The notes under the pieces were generated by a model. It was not told where the DNA came from, searched no databases, and saw only the letters and a program-made list of their open reading frames with translations. Of a DNA stretch of 64,000 nucleotides, positions 1 through 11,524 are shown in pieces. This DNA is from Apium graveolens (taxonomy: Eukaryota; Streptophyta; Magnoliopsida; Apiales; Apiaceae): assembly GCF_009905375.1 (NCBI RefSeq), contig NC_133653.1, forward strand, positions 61,197,956 through 61,261,955, written 5' to 3'. The translations under genes and the position numbers were made by a program. Each line of letters opens with the position of its first letter. Position 1 is the stretch's first letter.

Positions 1-906
1 AGAAAAGTTCTTAAAACAACCTCTGACATGGCTCAAGTTGTTCAGAGTCAAGAAATTATAAGTTCTGATATTCAGAAGAAGCAAGTAACCTCTGACAGAG
101 CTCAAGTTAACTTGATATCAGAAAATATATCAAAGACACTCTTACCAGGATTCACTAAAGCAAAACAGACTCAATCTTTGAAGACTACTGCAAGTGGTTT
201 TGAAGCAAGAGTAGTTACTGGAAAGGAAGCTAGAGATAAAACTGGATTGGGAAGTGCTGATGAAAGAAGAGTACACAACACTACCAATGATCCAACTTCC
301 TTGAGTGAACCAGGTATTGGAGCAACTCCTGAGAGATTGAATCAACTGGAATCTGTACAGATGGTTTACCATACCTACTTGAAAGAATACATCATGTTGT
401 ATTTCATGACAGATGGTAGGGTTTATCATATAAGACAAAATGCCATTCCATTGAAGTATTTTGAAGAATTGGAGCATGTACTTTTCTTACTTCAAGTGGA
501 TGACAGAATAACAGAGACTGCTGCAAATTACTTAAAAGAACAGATTCAGAGACAGAAAAGGCTTTATTCTGTTAAGTCTGACAGCATATATGTTCCAAAG
601 TACAGAGATCACAATGGTGATATTGTTGATATGAAGCCTAATACTGCACAGATCAGAACATATCTTGGTATTAAGGGACTTGAATTCAATCTGGAGTCTG
701 ACAAAGCTTATGTCATAAGACTAGATCAGGAGTTGAGAAAAGCAAAGATCAATGATCTCAGAGCTGCAATCTTTCAAACTGGTGAAGATACTGCAGAGCT
801 TAAAGATGTCAAAAGGAGAATGATTGATGAACTAAGATATGCTGAGAAATGTTTGTTGAAGAACTATCTCAGAACAACTCCTGACATCAGAGAGATCAGA
901 AAATGA
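1..906 (+). CDS. Extra 3' ORF of SIRE-like copia element A (partial, function unknown)
   Basis: The frame is open from the window edge to a TGA at 904-906. The first ATG is at 28, but the codons before it are also open, so the true start probably lies upstream. The protein is hydrophilic and basic, with no signal peptide or membrane segment visible. Its last 130 or so residues (from TAANYLKEQIQRQKRLYSVK to the REIRK end) match the reverse-strand ORF of element F at 38250-38663 with only scattered differences. SIRE/Maximus elements are known for an additional ORF downstream of RNase H, sometimes called envelope-like from position alone. Nothing here shows an envelope protein. It sits between pol (off-window) and the polypurine tract. 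Function is unknown. Confidence 0.6.
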   Translation, partial: RKVLKTTSDMAQVVQSQEIISSDIQKKQVTSDRAQVNLISENISKTLLPGFTKAKQTQSLKTTASGFEARVVTGKEARDKTGLGSADERRVHNTTNDPTSLSEPGIGATPERLNQLESVQMVYHTYLKEYIMLYFMTDGRVYHIRQNAIPLKYFEELEHVLFLLQVDDRITETAANYLKEQIQRQKRLYSVKSDSIYVPKYRDHNGDIVDMKPNTAQIRTYLGIKGLEFNLESDKAYVIRLDQELRKAKINDLRAAIFQTGEDTAELKDVKRRMIDELRYAEKCLLKNYLRTTPDIREIRK

Positions 907-1114
907 TGAAGCCAAGTCGAAGATCTACAACTGCTTAAATACTGATATTTATACAGACTGAAGTTGTTATCAGAAGTTGAAATTGGTAAAAGCTTTAAGG
1001 ACTGTAAGTTGTAGTTATCTAGTCTAATTCTCATGCATTTGTACTTAATGTTTTTGATATCATCAAATATCTGTTAAACTTGTATATTATGTTAATTTAC
1101 AAGTTGGGGGAGAT

Positions 1115-1729
1115 TGTTAGATATATTTGATAATGTCATGGCTAATATGTTTTATGTTTAGCTTTCAGATCTTACTTGAACAGGATAAATCAGTACTTAA
1201 CTGTTGATCAGTACTTATACTGGAAGTCAGGACTTAAGGATATCAGTACGTATGTTATCAGGAGATAATCATCAGAAGATAGATATCAGAACTTAAGTGC
1301 TGAAGGACAATCAGATAAGGACAGTAGCTGATTAAAGGAAAGAAGATCAAGATAAACATAAGAAGAGATATGCATGAAGAAGGAATTCCGTAAAGAATGG
1401 AATACTTGGAAGAAAAGATATCTGATTGATATATTTTAGGAAGCAGAATTATATTCCATATCAATTAGCGATTATCTTGTAACTGTGTAGTATATAAACA
1501 CAGACATAGGGTTTACACTATAAGTGTTATCATCATTAGAGAAGATTATTCATTGTAACCCTAGCAGCTCTCGTGATATTTGTTCATCACTGAGAGGTAA
1601 CAGTTCCATACTGTAACAGAGTTTATTGTTTCAATAAAGTTTGTTTTTTGTTACTTAAGTTCTTAAAGTTCGATTTGAGTGTATTATACACTGTATTCAC
1701 CCCCTCTATAGTGTGTGTGTGACCTAACA
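1115..1729 (+). repeat. 3' LTR of element A (615 bp)
   Basis: It begins TGTTAGATATA directly after the polypurine tract and ends GTGACCTAACA. A TATA box (TATATAAA) lies at 1491-1498, placing U3 at about 375 bp. U3 contains several near-copies of TCAGTACTTA between about 1190 and 1300. The 606-bp LTRs of element F match it along their length. Confidence 0.9.
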
Positions 1730-4683
1730 TTGGCCTTGCCTGGATGATAATTGATTGAAACGTCGTAATCCTTGATTAACTCTAGCCAACGTCGTTGTCG
1801 CATGTTAAGTTCCTTCTGGGTGAAAATATAATTCAAGCTTTTATGGTCCGTATAAATCTCACATCTTTCGCCATATAGATAGTGTCTCCAAAGCTTCAGT
1901 GCGAATACAATTGCTGCTAGTTCAAGATCGTGCGTCGGATATTTTTATTCATGCGGCTTTAATTGTCTGGAAGCATATGCGATCACGTTGCCATGCTGCA
2001 TCAAAATACATCTGAGTCCTCGATACGAAGTGTCGCTGTATATGACAAAGTCTCCTTGATCATCAGGTAAAACAAGCACAAGTGCGGTTACTAGTCGATT
2101 CTTCAATTCTTGGAAACTTGCTTCACATTTCTCGTTCCATTCGAACTTTTCATTCTTTCGCATCAACTTCGTCAATGGTGTGGCTATCTTTGCAAAATCT
2201 TTAACGAATCTTTTGTAATAACCTGTTAATCCCAAGAAACTTCTGATTTCCGTTGGCGTCTTTGGTCTTTCCCAGTTTAAAATAGCTTCAATCTTCGCTG
2301 GATCCACTTGAATTCCTTCAATACTGATGATGTGTCCTAGAAATTGCACTTCCTTCAACCAAAATTCACACTTCGAAAATTTTGCATACAGCTGCTCTTT
2401 TCGTAATGTCTCCAATGTCGTTCTTAAGTGTGCTGCATGTTCTTCTTCCGTCTTCGAATAAATCAAGATGTCATCAATAAATACAATGATAAACTTATCC
2501 AAGTACTTCTTGAATACTCGATTCATCAAATCCATAAATGCTGCAGGTACATTCGTCAGTCCAAAAGCCATCACGAGAAATTCATAATGTCCATACCTCG
2601 TTCTGAACGCAGTCTTTGGAATATCTTCTGCTTTGATCTTTAACTGATGATAACCTGATCGTAAGTCGATTTTCGAAAACCATGCTGCTCCTTTCAATTG
2701 ATCAAATAAGTCATCAATGCGAGGCAAAGGATATTTATTCTTGATAGTTAACTTGTTCAGCTCACGATAATCAATACATAGTCGCATGCTACCGTCCTTC
2801 TTTTTCACGAACAATACTGGTGCGCCCCATGGGGATACACTTGGCCTTATAATTCCTTTGTCAAGAAGTTCTTGCAATTGCTTTGCTAATTCCTTCATTT
2901 CAACAGGTGTCATTCGATATGGAGCTTTCGAAATTGGTTCAGTCCCTGGTGCCAAATCAATAGTGAACTCGATTTCTCTATCCGGTGGTACTCCTAGAAG
3001 TTCGTCAGGAAAAACATCGGGAAAATCACAAACTACAGGAATATCTTCAATCTTCGAACTTTCTTTATTGGTATCCAACACGTAGGCTAAATAGGCTTGA
3101 CATCCTTCATGTAGCAATCGTTTTGTCTGCATCATTGATAAGAATCTCAGCTTTTGTTTCTCATCTTTAAATGTTACAGTTGTATTTCCTTCAGTCTGCA
3201 ATTTCACTTTCTTATTTGCACAATCAATCTGAGCATTATTACTAGCGAGCCAATCCAATCCTAAAATAACCTCAAATTCCCCTAACCTAAAAGGTATCAA
3301 GTCAACTGAGAAATGACATCTCCCTATCTCAATATCACAACCTGGACATACTCGATCTACCATAACCTGATCATCATTTGCTAATGTTATGACTAGCACT
3401 TCATCTAACCACTGAATCTCACAATCTATCTTAAAGATAAAACTTTCAGAAATAAAAGATCTAGTAGCTCCTAAATCAATCAATACTAGAGCATATACGG
3501 AATTCACAGGGGGCGTACCTGCAACCACATTCGGACTCTGTACAGCTTCCTTCATTGACATGTTGAAAGTCCTTGCCCTGGGCTGATTTTGTGGTGGTAG
3601 TGGAGGTGGAGGTAATGCTAAAACCCTTGGAATACTAGCGGCCATTGCAACTCCTCTGTAGTCTTTGGTGATATGTCCCTTTCTTCCGCACTGGAAACAA
3701 GTGATCTCTGTCTTTCCCATCGGACATTCTCCATAATAGTGTCCCTTTTGCTTACACTTGAAACACGTGATATTTGGCTTGTTGCAAATCCCAGTATGCT
3801 TCTTACCACATGTTCTGCAATCAGGTATAAAAGGTCGAATAAGTTTCTGCTGATTCGGGGCTGGAAGTTGGTTACCCGTCCTTTGGTTGCCCTGTTCTGG
3901 TCTCTTGGCATTTACTTTTCCCCGGGCTTGAAATCCCGGCCTTCTGTTGAAACGGTTCTGGGAATTTCCTGGTCCCTTCTCTTTCTGAGCTGCTTCACTT
4001 TCACCTTCAATGATCATGGCCTTCTGAACAACAGCCGTATAAGTTGTCAGTTCAAATACGGCTACCCTGCTACGAATCCATGGCTTCAGTCCCTGCTGGA
4101 ATCTCTTGGCCCGCTTTTCATCTGTATCCACTTGCTCAGGAACAAATCTGGCCAATTTAGTGAACTTGGTCTCATAATCCGCGACCGATAAGTTGTCTTG
4201 CTTCAGCTCCAAGAACTTGATCTCCATTTGGTTCTTCATGAAGTGAGGAAAATATTTCTCCAGGAAAAGGTCAGTGAATCTATGCCAGGTCACCACACCT
4301 TCTCCTTCCAAAGCTTTCTTCGATTCCCACCAGTAATTGGCTTCATCTTTCAGAAAGTAGCTGGCAAAATCCGTCTTCTGTTCTTCCTCAACTTTAACCA
4401 ACGTAAAAGCCTTTTCTATCTCCTTCAGCCAAACTCTTGCCTTTGTAGGATCTGTGGAACCGGTAAATTCTAGAGGCTTTACCGATTGAAATTGCTTGAA
4501 AGTAACTACGGCTTGGTGTAGCATTTGTTGTTGAAACTGTTGTTGTTGCTGCTGCATCTGTTGTTGCATCATCAGCATCTGTTGTTGCATGAGATGGAAC
4601 ATCTGATCCATCTGATTATTATCGTTTTGGCCCTCGATATTTCCGTTAGACGAGTCGGGTCGTTCCTTTCTTTTAGGTGCCAT
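1730..4683 (-). pseudogene. Tekay-like gag-pol (gag, protease, RT, part of RNase H), broken
   Basis: ATG is at 4683. The N-terminal 35-60 residues are Met/Gln-rich, followed by the gag core ([18 protein letters not shown]) and zinc-knuckle-like motifs near residues 290-340. [14 protein letters not shown] is intact, but [14 protein letters not shown] has lost its last Cys. The protease active-site triad reads DLG in [12 protein letters not shown], where gypsy elements of this type normally have DSG or DTG. RT keeps [17 protein letters not shown] and the catalytic [13 protein letters not shown] at 1945-1947 interrupts RNase H after QLKPHE, but the same frame continues to 1730, where element A's LTR begins. 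Both the nonsense codon and the insertion disable it. The antisense frames opposite the Gln repeats are artefacts. Confidence 0.88.
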
Positions 4684-5197
4684 CTTTCTGATAATAAGAC
4701 AATGGGTTCTCTTAATAACAATATACTAAATAGGTGTTATGGAATGGAAACAGTCTTTATAATATTAATACAGCGTTAAAACAGTTGATATGGGGAAAGA
4801 AAACAATTTATTAAATATCTAATTGAATAAAACAGTGTGATGTTTAAATAAATCATTTTTAAAATAATTTTAAAATTTGAAAACATAAAGGGTACAACAT
4901 GATTATAAATAAATAACATTTTAAAATATACAACGGTAAAATAATGAAATAAATGTAAATGCTTAAATGACTGGAAAAATAAAATAAAGAAAACGTGAAA
5001 AGGTTCATTTTATATATATAGGTAGGATACCAGCTGCAGGTGTCAATGCTTGATATAAAAGTCTATGATATGCCAGTCGTACTACTACTGCTATCAGTCA
5101 AAACTAGTAGCTACACTCATTTAAACTAGTCATACAATACTACGATGCCTCTATCCACAGATATATACAAAATACAACACTCCTCCATCTGCTAAGA
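4684..5197 (-). other. Untranslated spacer between accessory ORF and gag of element B
   Basis: These 514 bp separate the stop of the proline-rich ORF (5198) from the gag ATG (4683). The gag-proximal part is AT-rich with many stops on both strands. No ORF, hairpin or insertion boundary was recognised. Confidence 0.5.
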
Positions 5198-5986
5198 TCA
5201 GAATCCTGGTGGCACACGGCTCAGCTCCTCCTGCAAAGCCTCTAACACTGCCTCTGTAAGTCTCACCGCCCTACGGTATGTTGTCTCTGCACTAATGTCC
5301 TGCTGCCTCAAGTCAGTAAGCTCCTGAGAACCAACCCTGTGGATCTGGCGTAGCCTCTCTCTCAAGATATAGTCTGGGTGAAGTGCTCGAACTGGTCCAT
5401 CCTCCTGTGTCTCAAACAACCCAAGGATCTCTCTACACTGATCTTGCCATCTAACCCTCTCCTCTCTCTCTGACTGGAAACGCTGATATGTAACTATGTG
5501 ATGCTCACGAAGATCCGTGCGGGAACCTCGAGAAGGCAATGGTAATGGCTCATCTACTACTACCTCGTCCATAAACTCTGGCTGCGGGAATTGGTATACT
5601 CCGGGCACAGGGGCACAAACAGCTAGCGGTGCAGGAAACAAAACAGGCTGATCCATGGGTGCATATACTGGTGGCTCTAACTCTGGCTCCATCAGTGGAA
5701 TCTCTGGAATCTCAAACTGTGGCACAAGAACTTGGGGCTCTAAGTCCTCCCACTGTGAAATGTCAACCATATCAGGAACATCAAACATCGGCAACTCCAA
5801 AGGTTGAAAGTCAGGTATCTCCGGCTCAAAATAAGGGAAATAATCAACAAAGTCTGGTACCTCTGGTGGAGGGGGTATCTCTGGTGCTGGTCCAGGTGGC
5901 AATGGTGGAAGTGGTGGTAATGGAGGAAAAATCTGCACTGATGCTGGGGCTAGTACTGGTGCTACCACTGGGTCTGTCTCAGTCTG
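5198..5986 (-). pseudogene. Proline-rich accessory ORF of element B, 5' end cut off by element C
   Basis: A long frame lies on the same strand as gag, upstream of it. The first 120 or so residues are dominated by Pro, Glu, Asp and aromatic residues (runs such as PPLPPLPPLPP and repeated PxFExP-like steps). The C-terminal half is charged and probably helical, ending near LTEAVLEALQEELSRVPPGF. The natural ATG appears to be at 17277-17279, on the other side of the Athila element (MASSSSST...). The frame is kept if the insertion and one copy of its 5-bp target duplication are ignored, giving about 271 residues before insertion. No known domain is recognised. It could be an element-encoded accessory protein or a captured host fragment. 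Confidence 0.6.
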
Positions 5987-7450
5987 TGATAAGTGGCATT
6001 TTATACCACTTAGAACGTCTTAAAATAGCTTAAATTGGTGTCTTGAAATCAAGTATTTTGTGTATTTGATGCGTTTTTCTAGTGTTTATGCATTTCAGGG
6101 TATTAGTTGCATTTCGGAGAAGGAATCATCAAGAATAAGCCTTGGCATGTGTTCACCATTGCGAGAGGAAAAGAACGGGCAGATTACGGCGAAGAAACGG
6201 AGCAAACCTGGAAATTTTCCAGTAGGGTCCTGCGCGCCCGCGCAGCAATGCTGAGTGGCCGTGCAGCAGCCTTGCGCGCCCGCGCAGAAATGCTGAGCGG
6301 CCGCGCAGGGTCGGGGAAAAAGATATATTATTTTAGACTTCTACTTCTGTTTGGCTTCCAACTTCTATGTAATCTGAGTTTTATGGGACTATTATATAGG
6401 TAGATTTGAGACGTTTTTCATAGGGTAAAAAAGAGGAGATTATGTTTTAGATTGTGTTTTGCAAGAAGCGAAGGAGATAAGGAAGAAGACCGATTTAGCA
6501 CACAGCAGCGAAGAGGAAGCATATATTCTTGTGATTCTTGTTTCGTTGTAACGTTGGATGCTAGTTTTCTTGCTTTGACTTATTTACTCTTGTGACGTAC
6601 TCTGTTTTAATATAATTAGTTTAGTTATTATTTTCTTGTGTTTGTTTATCATGATTTCATATGAACCCATGATGGCGATAAGTTCTATTATGGGCTAATC
6701 GTGATCATGGGGTTGCAACGGATTTATTATGGAATTCTTTAGTTAATTGTTTAATACTTTAGTATGTGATGATTGCATGATATCTAGTATTGGTTGTGCG
6801 TATTCGTCTTATGTGCGTCGCGAACATATAAGATAGGGTGTTAATCTCTTGTGAAGCGACGGTGGATCTTGAGATTTAGAACTTGCCATGCTAGCATAGG
6901 TTCATGTACGTTGTGCATGATTAGTGGGTAACTCTAACAGTTTTATTTGCCCTATGTAATCAAAAGGAATAACTTGTGCTTAAATCGTTGTGTTGTCAAT
7001 TTCTGTAGACATATAGGAACTCAACATAATTGATGACTATTCAACTTCTATCTTAATTGTGGATGTTTGGTAGAATGGTATTAGTACAATGAAAGTTGGC
7101 TTTTATCAGTTTCGTGTTATTCGATTAATATCATCACTGTCACATGCTAAAGGTAATAACTATGGCTATAGAAGGAAGTAATAATGAAGTTGTGATCTCA
7201 TGAGTGTTTTATTATTGATAAATTGAAGTGTTAGTTAAGTGGTTAATTAAGTAGTTAATTATAGTTAATATTTAATCAACAATTTTAAGTGTTATTATCT
7301 TAACATTGAGAAGTAATCATACATTGGTGAGTGAGTTTAATTAGACAATAACTTAGTCTGAGTCTCTGAGGGAACGAACTAGAAAGTATTCTATATTACT
7401 TGCGAACGCGTATACTTGCGTGAATATTAGTGCGTGATTTCGCCCTAACA
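5987..7450 (+). repeat. 5' LTR of Athila element C
   Basis: The 1464-bp LTR starts TGATAAGTGG and ends CGCCCTAACA. Its first bases form a small inverted repeat (TAAGTGG at about 5990 with CCACTTA at about 6005). A GC-rich array lies at 6230-6310, and a TATA-like TTATATAG at 6392-6399. Small frames inside the LTR occur in both copies and are not treated as genes. Confidence 0.95.
6230..6310 (+). repeat. GC-rich two-unit array in Athila U3
   Basis: Two imperfect units of CTGCGCGCCCGCGCAG plus ATGCTGAGCGGCCGCGCAG occur in an otherwise AT-rich LTR. CTGCGCG and CGCGCAG are inverted repeats two bases apart. The same array is at 16027-16107 in the 3' LTR and at 13115-13194 inside the element. Confidence 0.85.
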
Positions 7451-7456
7451 AGTTTT

Positions 7457-7474
7457 TGGCGCCGCTGCCGGGGA
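7457..7474 (+). other. Primer-binding site of element C (tRNA-Asp type)
   Basis: TGGCGCCGCTGCCGGGGA lies 6 bp after the LTR. It matches the known Athila/Tat tRNA-Asp primer site at all but one position as I recall it. It marks the start of minus-strand DNA synthesis. Confidence 0.88.
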
Positions 7475-7591
7475 CGCGGCGTATTTGTTTAGTTTATGTA
7501 CTTACCATCATTGGTCATTAGGACTCAGTGATTAGGACGTAGTAGTTAATTACTCTTTTCGGTTGTGTTTCAGGTACTTTAGCAAGCGTTT

Positions 7592-10500
7592 ATGCAAACT
7601 CGTTCTCGTGCTCGCAAGAGGACCTTAGATACAGCTGAGGAGAAAGACGAAGTTCTTGATACACCGGAGAAGTTAGATTTTGAGGATTCGGATTCAGGAA
7701 CTGAGCAGAAAGAACCAGTAAACATGGGAGATCGTATTGTTCAAGCTGATCCAGCTCTTATGGATTTTTCTCGGCCTAAAATTGATGACATTCAGTCAAG
7801 CATCCTTCACCCGGCTATTCAAGCTAACACCTTTGAGATCAAGCCGGGCACTATTCAGATGGTGCAGAATTCTGTTTCTTTTGGAGGAGCGGCAACTGAA
7901 GACCCCAACATGCACATAAGGAATTTTGTCGAGATCTGCAGCACTTTTAAGTATAATGGCGTGACTGATGAGGCTATCAAGTTGAGGCTTTTCCCATTCT
8001 CACTGAGGGATAAGGCTAAAGACTGGTTACATTCTGAACCAGCTGGGTCAATCACTACATGGCAAGATCTTGCGCAAAAGTTTCTGGTGAAGTTTTATCC
8101 AATAGCAAAGACTGCTGCTATGAGGAGTGCTCTTACTCAATTTGCGCAGCAACCTACAGAATCTATGTGCGAGGCTTGGGAACGCTACAAGGAAATGTTG
8201 AGAAAATGTCCACATCATGGAATGCCGGATTGGATGGTAATCACTGGTTTTTATAATGGTTTGGGGGCCCAATCTCGGCCCATGCTCGATGCAGCAGCTG
8301 GAGGCGCCTTATGGGCTAAAAGCTATACTGAGGCGTATAATCTTATCGAGACGATGGCTGCAAATGAGCATCAAAACCCAACTCAGAGGATGACGTCAGG
8401 CAAGGTAGCAGGTATTCTGGAAGTTGATGCAGCCACCGCTATTGCAGCCCAGCTCCAAGCGCTATCAATAAAGGTTGATTCTTTGGCTACGTATGGAGTT
8501 AATCAAATAGCTATGGTTTGTGAGCTTTGTGCAGGTTCTCATGCTACGGATCAGTGTTCTCTTGTCAATGAATCTGTTCAGTATGTGAATAATTATCAGC
8601 GACAACAGCAGCCTGTGCCAGCGACTTATCATCCTAATAACAGAAATCATCCAAATTTCAGCTGGGGAAATAATCAGAATGCTATTCAGCCACCATATCA
8701 GCAAGGAGTGAGTAAACTGTTTAACCCACCTGGATTCCAGCAACCACAGCAGTATGCTACAAGACAATCATATCCTCAACAGGGAAGTGCAGCTGCACCT
8801 ACTAGTGCTGATTTTGAGGAACTTAAGCTATTGTGCAAGAGTCAGGCGGTTTCTATCAAGACCTTGGAAAATCAAATCGGTCAATTAGCCAATGCAGTGC
8901 TCAATCGTCAACCTGGCACTCTTCCCAGTGACACGGAAGTACCAGGCAGGAAGGAAGCCAAAGAGCAAGTCAAGGCTATTACCTTAAGGTCTGGAAAAGT
9001 AGCTGATGCTGAAAAGGCAAAAGAAGTCGAAGCTGAAGTTAGGGATGAAGAATCTAAGCAAAAGGAGAAAGCGGCGGAACCAAGGAAGACTACTGTTGAA
9101 AACACTCTGCCTGAGGCTAATACAGGGGAGAAACAGCTCTATCCTCCACCACCTTTTCCTAAGAGATTGCAGCAACAAAAGCTGGATAGACAGTTCGGGA
9201 AGTTTCTGGAGGTGTTCAAGAAACTTCACATCAATATACCTTTCGCTGAGGCTCTGGAACAAATGCCTAGTTATGCGAAGTTTATGAAGACTATTCTTTC
9301 AAGGAAGGTGAAACTGGATGACCTTGAAACCGTTGCTCTCACGGAAGAATGCAGCGCTGTTCAGCAGCAAAAGTTACCACCAAAACTGAAAGATCCAGGA
9401 AGCTTCACCATTCCTTGCACCATTGGCAATCTAACTTTTGACAAGTGCCTTTGTGATTTGGGAGCAAGCATTAATCTGATGCCCTTGTCGATCTTTAAAA
9501 AGCTGGATCTGCCTGATCCAAAACCCACATACATGTCGCTACAATTGGCTGACCGTTCCATTACTTACCCAAGGGGCATAGTTGAGGATGTGCTTGTGAA
9601 GGTGGATAAGCTCTTCTTTCCTGCAGATTTTGTTATTCTGGATTTTGAGGAAGATAAGAAGATTCCCATAATCTTGGGGAGGCCTTTCTTGGCTACTGGC
9701 CGTACCTTGATAGATGTGCAAAAAAGGGAACTTACTATGCGGGTCCAAGATCAGGATGTGACCTTCAACGTATTCAAGGCAATGAAATTCCCTACAGAAG
9801 ATGAGGAGTGCTTAAAAGTGGATGTGATTGATTATGCGGTTACTTCGGAACTCGATCACATGCTAATGTCTGATGCATTGGAAAAGGCCTTAGTAGGGGA
9901 ATTTGACAGTGATGATGAAGATAGCAACGAGCAATTACAATATCTGAACGCTTCTCCCTGGAAGCGAAAGCTGGATTTACCATTTGAATCTCTTGGTACT
10001 TCTGACCTCAAGAACGCTGAAGGGAAGCTCAAACCATCAATAGAGGAAGCGCCTACCTTAGAGCTCAAACCATTACCTGAACACTTGAGGTATGCTTTTT
10101 TAGGTGATTCATCTACGTTACCTGTTATTATTTCAGCTGACCTTTCAGGTAGTGAGGAAGATAAGCTCTTAAGGATTTTGAGAGAATTCAAATCGGCTAT
10201 AGGATGGACCATAGCAGACATCAAGGGGATAAGTCCTTCATATTGTATGCATAAAATTCTGCTAGAGGAAGGAAGTAAGCCAACTGTGGAACAGCAACGA
10301 AGACTGAATCCCATCATGAAGGAGGTGGTGAAGAAAGAAATTCTGAAATGGCTAGATGCAGGCATCATTTATCCTATTTCTGACAGCTCGTGGGTGAGCC
10401 CTGTACAATGTGTTCCTAAGAAAGGAGGTATCACTGTGGTCGCAAATGAAAAGAATGAGCTCATCCCTACTCGAACAGTTACAGGATGGAGAGTATGCAT

Positions 10501-11524
10501 GGATTATAGGAAATTGAACAAAGCCACAAGAAAGGATCACTTCCCTCTCCCATTCATTGATCAAATGCTTGACAGATTGGCGGGACATGAGTATTTTTGT
10601 CTTCTGGATGGTTATTCCGGGTATAGTCAGATTTGTATTACACCAGAGGATCAGGAAAAGACTACCTTCACTTGTCCATTTGGCACATTTGCTTTTCGTA
10701 GAGTTTCGTTTGGGTTATGTGGCGCCCCGACCACCTTTCAGAGATGTATGATGGCTATATTCTCTGACATGATTGGAAATAACGTCGAAGTGTTCATGGA
10801 TGACTTCTCCGTCTTTGGACACTCATATGATGAATGCTTGAATAATCTGCGTGCCGTACTCAAAAGATGCGTGGAAACTAATTTGGTGCTTAATTGGGAG
10901 AAATGTCATTTTATGGTGCGTGAAGGCATTATCCTTGGGCATAAGGTCTCTAGCAAAGGTCTGGAGGTGGATAAGGCCAAGGTGGGAGTCATTGAAAGTC
11001 TTCCCCCACCTAATTCGGTGAAAGGAATCCGTAGTTTTCTCGGTCATGCGGGTTTTTATCGGCGATTCATCAAGGACTTTTCAAAGATATCTAAGCCGTT
11101 GTGCAATTTACTTGAGAAAGATGTGCCTTTTAAATTTGATGATGAATGTTTGGCAGCATTCGAAACTCTCAAGGAGAGTTTGATCACGACACCAGTTATT
11201 ACAGCACCAGATTGGACAGAACCGTTTGAGATGATGTGTGATGCGAGTGATTATGCGGTAGGTGTAGTTCTGGGACAGCGCAAGAAAAATCTCTTCCATG
11301 TGGTCTACTATGCGAGTAAAACTTTAAATGGGGCCCAATTGAACTACACCACTACTGAGAAGGAGCTTTTGGCTATAGTCTTTGGCTTTGAGAAATTTCG
11401 ATCTTATCTGCTTGGTACGAAAGTGACAGTATTCACTGATCATGCAGCTATTCGCTATCTGGTTTCTAAGAAGGATTCGAAGCCGAGACTCATTCGTTGG
11501 GTGCTTTTACTTCAAGAATTTTAG
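7592..11524 (+). pseudogene. Athila gag-protease-RT-RNase H ORF (1310 codons, ends in a premature TAG)
   Basis: Starts at ATG 7592, 117 bp after the primer-binding site. The Athila gag core contains FPFSLRDKAKDWLHS and AWERYKEMLRKCPHHGMPDW. A zinc-knuckle-like CELCAGSHATDQC lies near residue 310. The protease has the Athila-type CDLGASINLMPLS near residue 620. RT has CMDYRKLNKATRKDHFPLPF, LLDGYSGYSQI and the catalytic VFMDDFSVFG near residue 1070. RNase H has MMCDASDYAVG, TEKELLAI and FTDHAAIRYL. The TAG at 11522-11524 falls where the family normally reads on through the end of RNase H, and homologous coding resumes immediately. All motifs are otherwise intact, as expected of a young copy. 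Confidence 0.92.

Larger units (their letters stand above)
1..1729 (+). mobile_element. Element A: 3' end of a SIRE/Maximus-like Ty1/copia retrotransposon
   Basis: The window opens inside this element. Visible parts are the extra ORF that follows pol, a polypurine tract (TTGGGGGAGA, about 1104-1113) and a complete 3' LTR ending in CCTAACA. LTR and ORF closely match element F at 37440-45403, which lies in the opposite orientation, so A and F are one family. Just after the LTR, from 1730, the reading frame of Tekay pol (element B, minus strand) begins, so A inserted into B. The 5' half of A and its other target-site copy lie outside the window. Confidence 0.88.

Noticed and set aside
4525..4779. 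Plus-strand frame rich in Leu and His
   Set aside because: It is the antisense of the Gln/Met-rich N-terminus of element B gag; the repeats keep several frames open.
6060..6403. Two overlapping plus-strand frames in the Athila 5' LTR, repeated at 15857-16200
   Set aside because: They span the GC-rich array and exist only because it lacks stop codons; there is no gene-like content outside the LTR copies.
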